Source: an uncultured Clostridia bacterium
GTDB lineage: Bacteria; Bacillota; Clostridia; Oscillospirales; Acutalibacteraceae
Length of the DNA: 64,000 nucleotides
Assembly (NCBI GenBank): GCA_937876205.1
Contig: CALEII010000034.1
Location: 57,837-121,836 of the forward strand
Reading direction: 5' to 3'
A program made the translations under genes and the position numbers. This document shows, piece after piece, positions 1-9,326 of the stretch. The notes beneath the pieces are model-generated. The model saw only the letters and a program-made list of their open reading frames with translations. It was not told the DNA's origin and did no database searches. The stretch's first letter is position 1. Every line of letters starts with the position of its first letter.

Positions 1-87
1 GTCACCGTTGCCGTCGCAGAATGAACGGGGCCAAATCTGATAAACTGCCATTTCTTTATACCAGCATTTTTTGATGTTTTCACTCAT
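1..87 (-). CDS. GH13 alpha-glucosidase, N-terminal fragment
   Basis: Only the first 29 codons lie in the window; the rest runs off the left edge. The start is an ATG at 85-87 with an AAAGGAA ribosome binding site about nine bases upstream. The peptide contains WYKEMAVYQIWPRSF followed by CDGNGD, the opening beta-strand block of GH13 oligo-1,6-glucosidase/alpha-glucosidase and related enzymes (usual form: WWKEAVVYQIYPRSF then DSNGDG). The family hydrolyses alpha-glucosidic bonds of short oligosaccharides in the cytoplasm; exact specificity cannot be judged from this piece. It is the last visible gene of a minus-strand unit that begins at 2922. Confidence 0.8.
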   Translation of the reverse strand, partial: MSENIKKCWYKEMAVYQIWPRSFCDGNGD

Positions 88-105
88 AATATCAATTCCT
101 TTCCG

Positions 106-882
106 TCAGATATATTCTTTGAGATATTTAAGGCTTTCTGCCGTAACAGTTGCCTTTATATCAGATTTTTCATACATTTCGGGTGTTGTAACGCCTGAAT
201 AAACAAGAACACTCTTTGTTCCGTTTTTCATACCGATTGCGATGTCGGTTTCAAGTCTGTCACCGATAAAGCATATTTCTTCTCTTTTGCAGCCGAGCTT
301 GTTTGTAACAAAGTCTACCGTATGTCCGTAAGGCTTGCCGATTATTATATCGGGATATCTGCCTGTTGATGCGGCAAACATTTCAATCATCGAGCCGGTA
401 TCAGGCATAAAGCCGACTGCAAGAGGGCAATTCTTATCAGGATGTGTAGCTATGTATTCAGCACCATTTGCAATGAAATTTGCAGCCTTATTGATTTTTT
501 CATATGTGAGCGTTGTGTCAAAACCTAAAAGTACAATATCGGGATTGACATCAACAAGATTAAGTCCTGCTTTTACACAATCTCTTGTGAAATTTTCATT
601 ACCCAGCAGATAGATTGTTTTTCCGTTTCTGTTTCTTTTAATGAAATCAATTGCAACGTGGGATGAGATAATGATTTTATTTTCCGGCACAGGGTAGCCT
701 ATCTTAATGAGCTTCTGAAGACATTCAGCGGCATCGTGAGATGAATTATTTGTGAAGAAATAGAAGTCTTTTCCCTTTTCGGGAAGAGCATCTGTGAATT
801 CATTTGCACCTGCAATCATATTGTCTCCGAGATAGAATGTGCCATCCATATCGATAATGAAATATTTTACATCTTTCAGCAT
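106..882 (-). CDS. HAD-IIA family sugar-phosphate phosphatase (NagD/AraL-like)
   Basis: 258 aa, full length for the NagD/AraL branch of the HAD superfamily. The nucleophile motif IIDMDGTFYLGD lies near residue 10, motif II TNNSSHD near 45, a lysine in IIGKPYG near 180, and the acidic motif FIGDRLETDIAIG near 205-217. Family members are cytoplasmic Mg2+-dependent phosphatases that strip phosphate from nucleotides or sugar phosphates. The start ATG has AGGAGAAAAAAT just upstream. The gene lies 12 bp after the membrane-protein gene and 18 bp before the GH13 gene, so it is probably co-transcribed. Substrate is unknown; a house-cleaning or sugar-phosphate role fits the glucosidase neighbour. Confidence 0.87.
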   Translation of the reverse strand: MLKDVKYFIIDMDGTFYLGDNMIAGANEFTDALPEKGKDFYFFTNNSSHDAAECLQKLIKIGYPVPENKIIISSHVAIDFIKRNRNGKTIYLLGNENFTRDCVKAGLNLVDVNPDIVLLGFDTTLTYEKINKAANFIANGAEYIATHPDKNCPLAVGFMPDTGSMIEMFAASTGRYPDIIIGKPYGHTVDFVTNKLGCKREEICFIGDRLETDIAIGMKNGTKSVLVYSGVTTPEMYEKSDIKATVTAESLKYLKEYI

Positions 883-894
883 ATATTTTTTCTC

Positions 895-2361
895 CTATAT
901 AAAAACTGTCATTATAAGTATGATTACACAGCATAGTGAAAAATACCCGTGTACTGTTTTTTCACTGTTTGAAAGAAAAATTCTTTCGTGTTCAATGAGC
1001 TTGAGTATCAGATAGAAGCACAGCTCATAGAAAACTGTGTACATCAGCATTGTAACTGATATCGGAAGTGCCTTCTTTGAGACTGCAATGAGCACCATTG
1101 TAGCAAATGCGGGCAGAAGATATGTGATTTTTATAGCAATATCATCTTTTTTGAGCTTTATACATTTTTCTGTTGCTTCCTGACACAGAACAAGCAGTAA
1201 TACAGGGAAGGCAACCAATGCAGCAACAAGATGTGCACCGAGCATTGAGAATAATAACGGGATAATGCAGTATACGGCAAACTCCGAATGTTCACAGAAT
1301 TTTTTATATCTTACATATGAAATACATTCATCAGGATTTATACTGATAGCTTTTTTGTAATCCTCTTTTGTGATAAGCTTCATTTTCAGAAGCTTTCTGT
1401 TGTATTTTCTGTTCTGAACAGGTCTGATAAAATACTGAAGACAGTCAGCAAACAGTATGAATATGTAAAGAATAAGCAACAGATATGTTACTTTATTTTC
1501 AGGTATGCAGGAATGAAAGCCGTTTGTATCAATTGTGGTCAGTTTTTCTTTAAACAGAGGTCTGCAAAGTAAAAAAGTAATTGCCGTGCCCATTCCGCCG
1601 AGTGCACCAAGAACGCACTCCATAATCTTCCAGGCGTCAATATATTTTTTCTGACTGAGATTTTCAAAAAGGCGTTTGCCGTTTTTTGCGGGGAGCAGAG
1701 CTCTTATCTGAAGAAGCTGTGCGATAGTCCAGCCTACAGCTCCTGTTATAAATGTGCCGCCAGTCATTGCAAGTGTTGACCAGTCTTTAAAAACTGCAGA
1801 GAATATGACAATTTCAATAAGAATTCCGAGAAGACCGCCCCAGGTTTCACGTCGTTTAATTGAGAAATAGAGCTTGGGAAAAACATTTTCTTCAGGTCTG
1901 AAAGGCTTATTGAAAATATAGAAGAAAGCAAATGCAAAGGCAGGAATAAGTGCAAAGAATATAAGTAACTGCCAGGTTTTGAAAGCCCCTGAAAGTGCAG
2001 AAATAAACAGAGAAACAATTCCGCCGAAAAGACCGAACCATATTCCGCCTCTGAGAAAGATTCCTCCGAGCATATTTCTTACAAAGTGAGGAGGATTTTT
2101 TTCACTCATAGTCAGATGAAGAGTGTCAGCATAGGTCATATTGCCTCCGCAATACATACCAAGTGCGCCAACGCCTGCGAGAATCCACGGTGAAGAAGCC
2201 AGAACCTCAGAGCCTGAGAAAGCAGCAATAAGCAACCCCATAAATGCTCCGGGAAGCATTGCACCTTTTTCACCGCCGATTATGGTGCCTCTCATACCCC
2301 AACCGTAGGAAACGGCTATGGCAGAAAAAACTATGAAGAATACAGCATTCATAATCTCCAT
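895..2361 (-). CDS. Uncharacterised polytopic membrane protein
   Basis: 488 aa with about ten to twelve hydrophobic helices along its whole length and no family that I can name with certainty. The N-terminus holds a glycine-rich stretch, YGWGMRGTIIGGEKGAMLPG (residues 19-38), and a second conserved-looking block, GMYCGGNMTYADT, near residue 90. A cytosolic loop of about 60 residues rich in Lys/Arg lies near residues 315-370. Two starts are possible: ATG at 2361 (GAGGTGATT upstream) or ATG at 2352 (GGAG four bases upstream). It sits between the acetyltransferase and HAD genes in one minus-strand unit. A transporter or membrane enzyme acting with the downstream glucosidase is a guess only. Confidence 0.75.
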   Translation of the reverse strand: MEIMNAVFFIVFSAIAVSYGWGMRGTIIGGEKGAMLPGAFMGLLIAAFSGSEVLASSPWILAGVGALGMYCGGNMTYADTLHLTMSEKNPPHFVRNMLGGIFLRGGIWFGLFGGIVSLFISALSGAFKTWQLLIFFALIPAFAFAFFYIFNKPFRPEENVFPKLYFSIKRRETWGGLLGILIEIVIFSAVFKDWSTLAMTGGTFITGAVGWTIAQLLQIRALLPAKNGKRLFENLSQKKYIDAWKIMECVLGALGGMGTAITFLLCRPLFKEKLTTIDTNGFHSCIPENKVTYLLLILYIFILFADCLQYFIRPVQNRKYNRKLLKMKLITKEDYKKAISINPDECISYVRYKKFCEHSEFAVYCIIPLLFSMLGAHLVAALVAFPVLLLVLCQEATEKCIKLKKDDIAIKITYLLPAFATMVLIAVSKKALPISVTMLMYTVFYELCFYLILKLIEHERIFLSNSEKTVHGYFSLCCVIILIMTVFI

Positions 2362-2370
2362 TCAATCACC

Positions 2371-2922
2371 TCAGAAATCAAGAATCATCAGAATTCCTTT
2401 TATAAAATTCAGATAAGCTCTGAAACCGTTCTTTTTATAGAAGTTAACTGCTTTTTTATTTGAACTGTTAACAACAAGCATAACAGAATTTATGCCTTTT
2501 GCAGACAGATTCTCTTTCAGTGCATCTATTAGCTTTGTGCCGTAGCCTTTGTGCTGATAGGGCGGAAGAATATCAATGTGCATATGAGCTTTGCATTTAG
2601 TTGCAGCAGGAAGATGCGCAAAGATTTCACCCCAGGAATACAGATATTTCGCTATACCTTTTGATTTTATCAGAGACCTGTATGTACACATATTTTTTGT
2701 ATACCTTTTTAGGTTTTCACTGCAGAGAATATAACCTACCGCATCATCATTTTCATCAGCAAGTACAAAGCAATTCTGTGGCTCCTGCTCAATATAGTAA
2801 TCACAGTAAAGATTCAGAATAAAAAGTTTTTCCTTCTCAGGTGCATCGTGTCCGACTGATGTTGCAATGCAGATATTTCTGACATTGTTCTTATCCTTCT
2901 CATGATAAGGTCTTATTATCAT
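2371..2922 (-). CDS. GNAT family N-acetyltransferase
   Basis: 183 aa GCN5-related acetyltransferase. The acetyl-CoA binding segment PYQHKGYGTKLIDALKENL (Q/R-x-x-G-x-G/A motif) lies near residues 121-140, followed by a strand with LVVNSSNKKAVNFYKKNGF, the usual motif B (Asn, then YxxxGF). The N-terminus shows the IRPYHEKDKNNVRNIC beta1-alpha1 opening of the fold. It transfers an acetyl group to an amine on a small molecule or protein; the acceptor is unknown. First gene of the minus-strand unit leading to the membrane protein (9 bp gap), HAD phosphatase and GH13 enzyme, with a good promoter just upstream. Confidence 0.88.
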   Translation of the reverse strand: MIIRPYHEKDKNNVRNICIATSVGHDAPEKEKLFILNLYCDYYIEQEPQNCFVLADENDDAVGYILCSENLKRYTKNMCTYRSLIKSKGIAKYLYSWGEIFAHLPAATKCKAHMHIDILPPYQHKGYGTKLIDALKENLSAKGINSVMLVVNSSNKKAVNFYKKNGFRAYLNFIKGILMILDF

Positions 2923-2964
2923 AAAACTACTCCTATAAAACAGATGCTATAATCTAACATTTTA

Positions 2965-2993
2965 ATTATATAAAAAAAAATCTCTATTGTCTA
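2965..2993 (-). promoter_or_regulatory. Sigma-A promoter for the acetyltransferase unit
   Basis: On the minus strand TAGACA (2993-2988), a 17-nt spacer and TATAAT (2970-2965) place the transcription start near 2958, about 36 nt before the ATG at 2922. The opposite strand of the same 144-bp divergent region carries only AT-rich, weak -10-like sequences before the gene at 3067. Confidence 0.7.
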
Positions 2994-3066
2994 CTGTTTT
3001 TATAAAAAAACTATTTAAAAATAAAATATATTATGTTATATTATACAATAAAAGGGGATGTATTGA

Positions 3067-4038
3067 ATGAATATTGCAACTGTCGGCACATCGTGGATAA
3101 CAGAAAGTTTTATTGCTTCATCAGCTTATGTTGATGACGTAGCTGTTTATGCTGTTTATTCAAGAAGTGAAGAAAAAGCAAAGGCTTTTGCTTTTAAAAA
3201 TAATGTTGAAAAATACTATTCTTCACTTGAAGAAATGGTTTCTGATGATAAAATTGACGCAGTTTACATTGCAAGCCCCAATTCAAAGCACTATGAACAG
3301 GCAAAAATGTGCCTTCTGAACGATAAACACGTTATATGTGAAAAGCCTGCCGTTGTGACAAGTGAACAGCTTAAAGAAATTTATGAAATTGCTGACAGCA
3401 GAAATCTTGTTTTCCTGGAAGCGATGAAGTCAATGCATTCTGACGGACTTGGAGTAATAATGAATTCAATTGCAGACCTTGGTGAAATCAGAACGGCTAG
3501 TATAGATTTTTCTCAGCATTCATCAAAATATGCTGCATACAAAAGGGGAGAAAACCCCAATATTTTCAATCCTGAAATGTGTACAGGTGCACTTATGGAT
3601 TTAGGTGTATATTGTGTATACTTTGCGCTTGAATTATTCGGTGAACCCGTGAACGTGATTTCTCATTCTGGCTTTCTGGAATCAGGTGCAGACTGTACAG
3701 GTACTCTGATTTTTGTTTATGATGACAAAACGATCACAATAACTTATTCAAAAACTGCAAACGGATTTTTAGGCAGCCGTATTCTCGGTGAAAACGGCGC
3801 TATTACCGTTAAATCTGTTTCAAAACTTACCGGGATTGACAGATATTATAATGACGGCAGAAAAGAAGAGCTTTATCCTGTTATAGATGAGAATGTTGTT
3901 ATGTCAAAAGAGATTGAAGCTTTCAGGGATTTCATTGACGGCAAAAACACAGATTATTACAATTATTGCAAGCAGCTTGCATTTTCTTCCTGCAGAATAA
4001 TTGAAAATATAAGAAACAATAACAATTTTGATTTCTGA
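3067..4038 (+). CDS. Gfo/Idh/MocA family NAD(P)-dependent oxidoreductase
   Basis: 323 aa. The N-terminal Rossmann fold starts with IATVGTSWITESF, a GTSWIT variant of the usual GxGxxG loop seen in one Firmicutes subgroup of this family. The catalytic lysine lies in HVICEKPAV (near residue 93), and the C-terminal alpha/beta domain has ALMDLGVYCVY where the substrate-binding Asp/Tyr of the family sits. Such enzymes oxidise or reduce a hydroxyl of a sugar or cyclitol with NAD(P). AAAGGGG precedes the ATG. It heads a three-gene plus-strand unit with a beta-helix protein (18 bp gap) and a GH106-type enzyme, suggesting it acts on a released sugar. Substrate not determined. Confidence 0.88.
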   Translation: MNIATVGTSWITESFIASSAYVDDVAVYAVYSRSEEKAKAFAFKNNVEKYYSSLEEMVSDDKIDAVYIASPNSKHYEQAKMCLLNDKHVICEKPAVVTSEQLKEIYEIADSRNLVFLEAMKSMHSDGLGVIMNSIADLGEIRTASIDFSQHSSKYAAYKRGENPNIFNPEMCTGALMDLGVYCVYFALELFGEPVNVISHSGFLESGADCTGTLIFVYDDKTITITYSKTANGFLGSRILGENGAITVKSVSKLTGIDRYYNDGRKEELYPVIDENVVMSKEIEAFRDFIDGKNTDYYNYCKQLAFSSCRIIENIRNNNNFDF

Positions 4039-4056
4039 TAAAGGAAGATTATTTTT

Positions 4057-4983
4057 ATGAAATTTGTAAATGTACTTGATAACAAAAATGTATTTGCTGA
4101 CGGCATTCACGACGATACAAAAGAATTGCAGTCGTGTATTGATGAAGTGAAAGACGGCGGTACGGTTTATTTTCCCGACGGCACATATCTTATTTCAAAT
4201 GCGCTTATATTCTATTCAAATCAGGTTTTCAAGCTTTCTGATAAAGCAGTTATTCTCAGAAGTGATAAAAGTGAGCCTCTGACAAAATACCTTCTCGCAT
4301 CCTATTCTGAAGTTGACTGGGGAGGTTATGAGGGGACTCATGATGTCGTGATTTCGGGCGGTATTTTTGACGGTAATGAGAATATGACAGAAAAGTCAAC
4401 CCTTGTAAACACAGTTCATTGCAAAAATATAACAATCGAAAACTGCAGGTTTGTGCATTGCTCTCAGTGGCATATGATTGAAATCAATTCAACTGAAAAT
4501 GCAGTTGTCAGAAATTGTGTTTTTGACGGCCCTACATATACGAGTGTCAATGTTGACCTGTATAATGAAGAAATTCAGATTGACCTTGCCCGTGAAGGCT
4601 CATACGGTCCCGTATACAACTGTGACCGCACTCTTATAGATTTCAAGCGTGATGATACTGTATGCCGCAATATAAAAATATATGATAATATTTTTAAGTG
4701 TAACGGTTTTCCTGCTATAGGGCATCACGGAGATGCACCTCATAATAATATTGAAATATACAATAATATTTTTGACGGACCGTGTGGCAGAGACGGCAAG
4801 AGCAGGGGCTATATCATTTTCAGACCTATGGTTTATGAGATAAAAGTCAGCAAAAATGCTTTTCTTGCTCCCGAAGAAACAGATTCCCCCGCATATGGTA
4901 TTATTTCTGAAAATCCTGATAAATCAGTCCTTGTTACGGAAAATAATATCTTTGCGGGTAAAATTGATAAAAAGATTTTTTAA
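4057..4983 (+). CDS. Right-handed beta-helix protein (pectate-lyase-like fold)
   Basis: 308 aa without signal peptide. The N-terminal segment (residues 1-35) reads DNKNVFADGIHDDTKELQS then GGTVYFPDGTYLIS, the signature entry of pectate-lyase-superfamily/GH28-like parallel beta-helix proteins. Downstream are repeated short strands ending in Asn/Asp turns (for example VVISGGIFDGNENM, ITIENCRFVHCSQW, IKIYDNIFKCNG, IEIYNNIFDG), about one per 22-25 residues, as expected for helix rungs. Members cleave or bind acidic polysaccharides, but some have no known activity. Being cytosolic and placed between an oxidoreductase and a GH106-type enzyme, it may act on imported oligosaccharides. I cannot point to a catalytic Asp or Lys with certainty. 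Confidence 0.8.
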   Translation: MKFVNVLDNKNVFADGIHDDTKELQSCIDEVKDGGTVYFPDGTYLISNALIFYSNQVFKLSDKAVILRSDKSEPLTKYLLASYSEVDWGGYEGTHDVVISGGIFDGNENMTEKSTLVNTVHCKNITIENCRFVHCSQWHMIEINSTENAVVRNCVFDGPTYTSVNVDLYNEEIQIDLAREGSYGPVYNCDRTLIDFKRDDTVCRNIKIYDNIFKCNGFPAIGHHGDAPHNNIEIYNNIFDGPCGRDGKSRGYIIFRPMVYEIKVSKNAFLAPEETDSPAYGIISENPDKSVLVTENNIFAGKIDKKIF

Positions 4984-4997
4984 TCTGAGGTGAAAAT

Positions 4998-7900
4998 ATG
5001 ATTTATAAAAAGAACAGTGAAAAGTGTCTTTCAAAAGAGCTTTTCAAAAATCCCACAAGTGAATACAGAGGAACACCATTCTGGGCTTGGAACTGTAAGC
5101 TTGATAAAGAAGAGCTCAAGTGGCAGATTGAAGTGTTCAAGGAAATGGGACTTGGCGGTTTCCATATGCACGTAAGAACAGGTATGGCAACACCCTATCT
5201 TTCCGATGAATATATGGATATTGTAAAGGCTTGTGTTGAAAAGGCTAAGGAAGAAGAAATGCTTGCTTGGCTCTATGATGAGGACAGATGGCCTTCAGGT
5301 GCTGCAGGCGGTCTTGTAACAAGGGATAAGAAGTACCGTGCAAGATATCTTCTCTTTACGCCCGATTCATATGAGGACAGCTCAGCGAGTCTTAACATAA
5401 ACGATTCAAGAAGTGAAGGCGGCAGAAACGGTGAAGGTGACTTTCTGGCAGCTTATGATGTTGTTCTTGATGGTGAGGGATATCTTAAATCATATAAGAG
5501 AATTAGCAAAGATGATACAGCTGAGGGCACAAAATGGTATGCTTATATGGAAATCAGTTCTTCATCAAGCTGGTATAATAATCAGGCATATCTTGATACT
5601 CTCAGCAAAGATGCCGTAAAACGTTTTGTCGAAGTTACACACGAAAGATACAAAGAAACAGTCGGTGATGACTTCGGTGATGCCGTTCCTGCTATCTTTA
5701 CAGATGAGCCTCAGTTCTGCAGAAAGCAGACACTCAATAATTCAACCGATAAACACGATATCAATCTTCCATGGACAGATGATATTCCCGAAACATACAA
5801 AAAGGCTTACGGTGACGATATTCTCGATTTTCTTCCCGAGCTTTTCTGGGATAAGAAAAATGAAGTAAGTCTTACCCGATACCGTTATCACGACCATATT
5901 TCAGAGCGTTTTTCAGAGGCTTTTGCTGATGTATGCGGTTCTTGGTGCCGTGAAAACGGGCTGTATCTCACAGGCCATATGATGGAAGAGCCCTCACTTC
6001 ACAGCCAGACTGCAGCTCTCGGTGAAGCAATGCGTTCATACCGCGGTTTTGACCTGCCCGGTATTGATATGCTCTGCAACAGCTTCGAGTTCACAACTGC
6101 AAAACAAGCTCAGTCAGCCTGTCATCAGTTTGGCAGAGAGGGTGTACTTTCCGAGCTTTACGGTGTAACAGGCTGGGATTTCGATTTCAGAGGTCATAAG
6201 CTTCAGGGCGACTGGCAGGCGGCTTTGGGCATAACGGTCAGAGTTCCGCATCTGTCGTGGGTTTCAATGGCTGGTGAAGCAAAGCGTGACTATCCTGCAT
6301 CAATCCATTATCAGTCACCCTGGTGGAAAGAATATTCTTATGTTGAAGACCATTTTGCAAGAGTTTATACTGCAATGACTCGTGGTAAGCCTGTTGTCAA
6401 GGTCGGTGTTATTCATCCGGTTGAGTCATTCTGGCTTCATTGGGGACCTAACGATAAATCAGAGCTTGCCCGTGATGCTCTTGATGAAAAATTCTTCAAT
6501 GTCACAGACTGGCTTCTGAAAGGCAGTATAGACTTCAATTTCATCAGTGAGTCACTTTTCCCGACTCTTTGTGAAAAGGGTACAAATCCTCTTAAAGTCG
6601 GTGAAATGGAATATGATGCTATTGTTGTGCCCGATTGTGAGACACTGCGTTCATCAACTCTCGAAAGACTTGAAGATTTCGTAAAGAACGGTGGTAAGCT
6701 TATATTTATGGGGTCTGCTCCCGAATATGAAAATGCCGTACCGAGTGAAAGAGGTAAGGCTCTTTATGAAAACAGCACAGTGATTTCATTTGACCGTGAA
6801 AAGCTTCTTTCAGCACTTGAAGATAACAGAACAGTCACAATCCGTTATGCAAACGGCTCACTCGCAGATAAATTTATTTATCAGATGCGTCAGGATAACG
6901 ACTGTCAGTGGCTCTTTGTTTCTCACGCAAGTAATCCTTACAACAAGGATGTTTTCTCATCAAAGGATGTAAGAATCTATCTTGACGGTGATAAAAAAGT
7001 CACAGTTTATGACACAATTTCAGGTGAAATTTATCCTGCAGATGTTGACTATGCAAACGGAAAAACAGTTATTAAACAGGAAATGTATGACTTTGATTCA
7101 TTGCTTGTCAAGATTGAAGACGGCAGAAATGATGAATACTGTGCAATGACTGAAATCAAAGCTTGTGAAGATGTCAAAATCCCCACATTTGTAGACTTCA
7201 CTCTCGATGAAGATAATGTTCTTCTGCTTGATATGTGCCGATTCAGAACAGACGACGGCGAATGGCACGATACCGAAGAAATTCTCCTTGCTGACAATGT
7301 GGCAAGAGCAGAAGCCGGTCTTGATGAAAGAGGCGGCTCCGTACCCCAGCCGTGGGTTATCCCCGAAGAAGAAATAAAACACTCAATCACACTTGAATTC
7401 ACCATAAATTCAGAGATTGAAGTCAAAAATCCCGTTCTTGCTCTTGAAGATGCAGAACTTGTTGAAATCACAATGAACGGTCAGAAAGTTTCAAATGAAA
7501 TTATCGGCTGGTATGTTGATAAATCAATCAAGAAAGTTTCACTTCCTGAAATAAATAAGGGAGAGAACATCATTACTGTAAAATTACCTCTCGGTAATCG
7601 TACAAACACAGAATGGTGCTATCTTCTCGGTGATTTCGGTGTAAGAGTTATCGGCTCAACAGCTACAATCTGCAAAAAGGCAGAAAAGCTTGCATTCGGT
7701 GATATTGTTCCGCAGGGACTTCCTTTCTACGGCGGTAACATCACATATCACCTTGAAGCAGAAACAGACAAGGGCGAGCTTCTCATTACAGTCCCCAGAT
7801 ACAGAGGCGGTCTCGTAAAGGTTATCGTTGACGGTGAAGACAAGGGTAATATTGTTTATTCTCCCAATAAACTTCTTGTCAAGGGACTCTCTGACGGTAA

Positions 7901-8081
7901 ACACAAGGTCGATATAAAACTTTTCACACACCGTTTCAATTCATTCGGCGCTGTTCATCTTACGGATATATCACATTCATGGCACGGCCCCTCAGCATGG
8001 CGTGAAGAAGACGAAAAATGGAGCTATGAATACAACCTTAAAAATGTAGGTATTCTCACAACTCCGTGGATTAAAAAATAA
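4998..8081 (+). CDS. GH106-type alpha-L-rhamnosidase-like glycoside hydrolase
   Basis: 1027 aa, no signal peptide, so cytoplasmic. The N-terminal catalytic part carries TPFWAWNCKLDKEELKWQ, GGFHMHVRTGMATPYLSDEY and WLYDEDRWPSGAAGG (residues 25-102), blocks I know from glycoside hydrolase family 106 and close relatives. A second block, PAIFTDEPQF (near 230), and GHMMEEPSLHSQ (near 330) supply the acidic residues expected at the active site. The C-terminal third is beta-rich, with jelly-roll-like sequence. GH106 enzymes release terminal alpha-L-rhamnose, for instance from rhamnogalacturonan pieces. Only 14 bp separate it from the beta-helix gene. The exact linkage cleaved is inferred from family membership. 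Confidence 0.82.
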   Translation: MIYKKNSEKCLSKELFKNPTSEYRGTPFWAWNCKLDKEELKWQIEVFKEMGLGGFHMHVRTGMATPYLSDEYMDIVKACVEKAKEEEMLAWLYDEDRWPSGAAGGLVTRDKKYRARYLLFTPDSYEDSSASLNINDSRSEGGRNGEGDFLAAYDVVLDGEGYLKSYKRISKDDTAEGTKWYAYMEISSSSSWYNNQAYLDTLSKDAVKRFVEVTHERYKETVGDDFGDAVPAIFTDEPQFCRKQTLNNSTDKHDINLPWTDDIPETYKKAYGDDILDFLPELFWDKKNEVSLTRYRYHDHISERFSEAFADVCGSWCRENGLYLTGHMMEEPSLHSQTAALGEAMRSYRGFDLPGIDMLCNSFEFTTAKQAQSACHQFGREGVLSELYGVTGWDFDFRGHKLQGDWQAALGITVRVPHLSWVSMAGEAKRDYPASIHYQSPWWKEYSYVEDHFARVYTAMTRGKPVVKVGVIHPVESFWLHWGPNDKSELARDALDEKFFNVTDWLLKGSIDFNFISESLFPTLCEKGTNPLKVGEMEYDAIVVPDCETLRSSTLERLEDFVKNGGKLIFMGSAPEYENAVPSERGKALYENSTVISFDREKLLSALEDNRTVTIRYANGSLADKFIYQMRQDNDCQWLFVSHASNPYNKDVFSSKDVRIYLDGDKKVTVYDTISGEIYPADVDYANGKTVIKQEMYDFDSLLVKIEDGRNDEYCAMTEIKACEDVKIPTFVDFTLDEDNVLLLDMCRFRTDDGEWHDTEEILLADNVARAEAGLDERGGSVPQPWVIPEEEIKHSITLEFTINSEIEVKNPVLALEDAELVEITMNGQKVSNEIIGWYVDKSIKKVSLPEINKGENIITVKLPLGNRTNTEWCYLLGDFGVRVIGSTATICKKAEKLAFGDIVPQGLPFYGGNITYHLEAETDKGELLITVPRYRGGLVKVIVDGEDKGNIVYSPNKLLVKGLSDGKHKVDIKLFTHRFNSFGAVHLTDISHSWHGPSAWREEDEKWSYEYNLKNVGILTTPWIKK

Positions 8082-8099
8082 TATGTAAAGCATAAAATT

Positions 8100-8128
8100 A
8101 AGCAGTTGCTGTGTTTCAGCAACTGCTT
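8100..8128 (+). terminator. Rho-independent terminator, copy 1 of a repeated hairpin
   Basis: A 12-bp stem (AAGCAGTTGCTG / CAGCAACTGCTT) with a 5-nt TGTTT loop, followed by a mixed T-rich tail. It lies 19 bp after the GH106-type gene and 21 bp past the stop of the convergent lipoprotein gene, so it can serve both. An almost identical hairpin is at 9327-9356. Confidence 0.8.
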
Positions 8129-8148
8129 TCTTGTGTTTATCTATTTGG

Positions 8149-9150
8149 TTAACTTAAATACTCATATAATGCCTGTATTTTGTCTGCATAGTCTTTTGCA
8201 CACTCATATGTTTTTTCTGCTATCCATGTGCTTCCGTAAGTCCCGCCCTGAAATTTCACAGCTGCATAGTCATTGAAAAATTCAATATTGTTATCGAACT
8301 CTTTTTCAAGATATTCACAATATTCATCAAGAGTCTGATATGCAGAATCAAACGGAACATATTCATATCCTATTTCTTCATTTTCTAGTTTTTTATATTC
8401 TTCTTTTATAAGAGCTTGGTATTTTTTTGCACGTTTTATTTCATCATCTGCCATTTTTGAAATTTTATTCGTTCTTTCAGCATTGCTTATGTTCATATCG
8501 GACAGAACAGATGATAATTCATCGACAAAACCGTTAATTGATATTATCTCCGTAATGAGTTTATTGTCTTTTAATGTATAGTATGAAATTTTTAAAGCAT
8601 CATCATCAATAAATTCTGCTGATTCTATGGGAATGGGCATATCAGCAAAATCACGTCCTGTTTTTTCAAATAATTTTGTATTGTCAAACGCATCTGTAGT
8701 TATTAAACAGCTGTTTGAAAAATAACAAATAACAGACTTATTCTGTGCAAGAACATTGTTATATTCATCAGACAAAATGTTGTTGTTTATATCATAATAT
8801 ATGCTGATATTTGCAAGAGTCCCATTGTTGATTGTAACAGATACAATATCGTCTTTTTCTGTAATTTTCGGTTCATTCCATTCCTTGCCGCCGTGCAATA
8901 CAATATTATTGTCGTTATCATAAATATTATACCAATAGTATGTATTGAATGGACTCTCGGTTTTTATCTCAAATATTTCATAATGTGTAGATTTTTTATA
9001 TGCTTCGCAGTTATCAAACATATCGGGATTTACATTTTCATCTCCGAAATATAGAGGAGTTTTGTTGTTCTCTGATAATTCATTATTACATGAGGGTAAA
9101 ATGAGAACCGTAAGTAACAGAATAATAAAAATAGGAATATAATTTTTCAT
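8149..9150 (-). CDS. Uncharacterised lipoprotein
   Basis: 333 aa. A lysine-led signal sequence of about 20 hydrophobic residues ends in the lipobox LPSC, so the mature protein should be lipidated and anchored outside the membrane. The body is hydrophilic, rich in Asn, Asp, Glu and Tyr, with a Lys/Glu-rich, probably helical segment around residues 225-300. I recognise no domain. A ribosome site (AAGGAGT) lies about seven bases before the ATG. It stands alone between two copies of the same terminator hairpin and is more AT-rich and Asn-rich than its neighbours, which may point to separate acquisition. Confidence 0.75.
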   Translation of the reverse strand: MKNYIPIFIILLLTVLILPSCNNELSENNKTPLYFGDENVNPDMFDNCEAYKKSTHYEIFEIKTESPFNTYYWYNIYDNDNNIVLHGGKEWNEPKITEKDDIVSVTINNGTLANISIYYDINNNILSDEYNNVLAQNKSVICYFSNSCLITTDAFDNTKLFEKTGRDFADMPIPIESAEFIDDDALKISYYTLKDNKLITEIISINGFVDELSSVLSDMNISNAERTNKISKMADDEIKRAKKYQALIKEEYKKLENEEIGYEYVPFDSAYQTLDEYCEYLEKEFDNNIEFFNDYAAVKFQGGTYGSTWIAEKTYECAKDYADKIQALYEYLS

Positions 9151-9326
9151 AACTTAAACTCCTTGTCTAATAGTTTTTATTCTATAATTTTATAATTAAA
9201 CCATCGGAATCAACCCTTTGAGTTTAATTATAACTCTCATAATTTTAATTTAAAATACCATTTTTAGTGAAAATTAAATTTTGTTAAATATATATAAATG
9301 GAAATTACTTGTTTTGTGCATAATGA

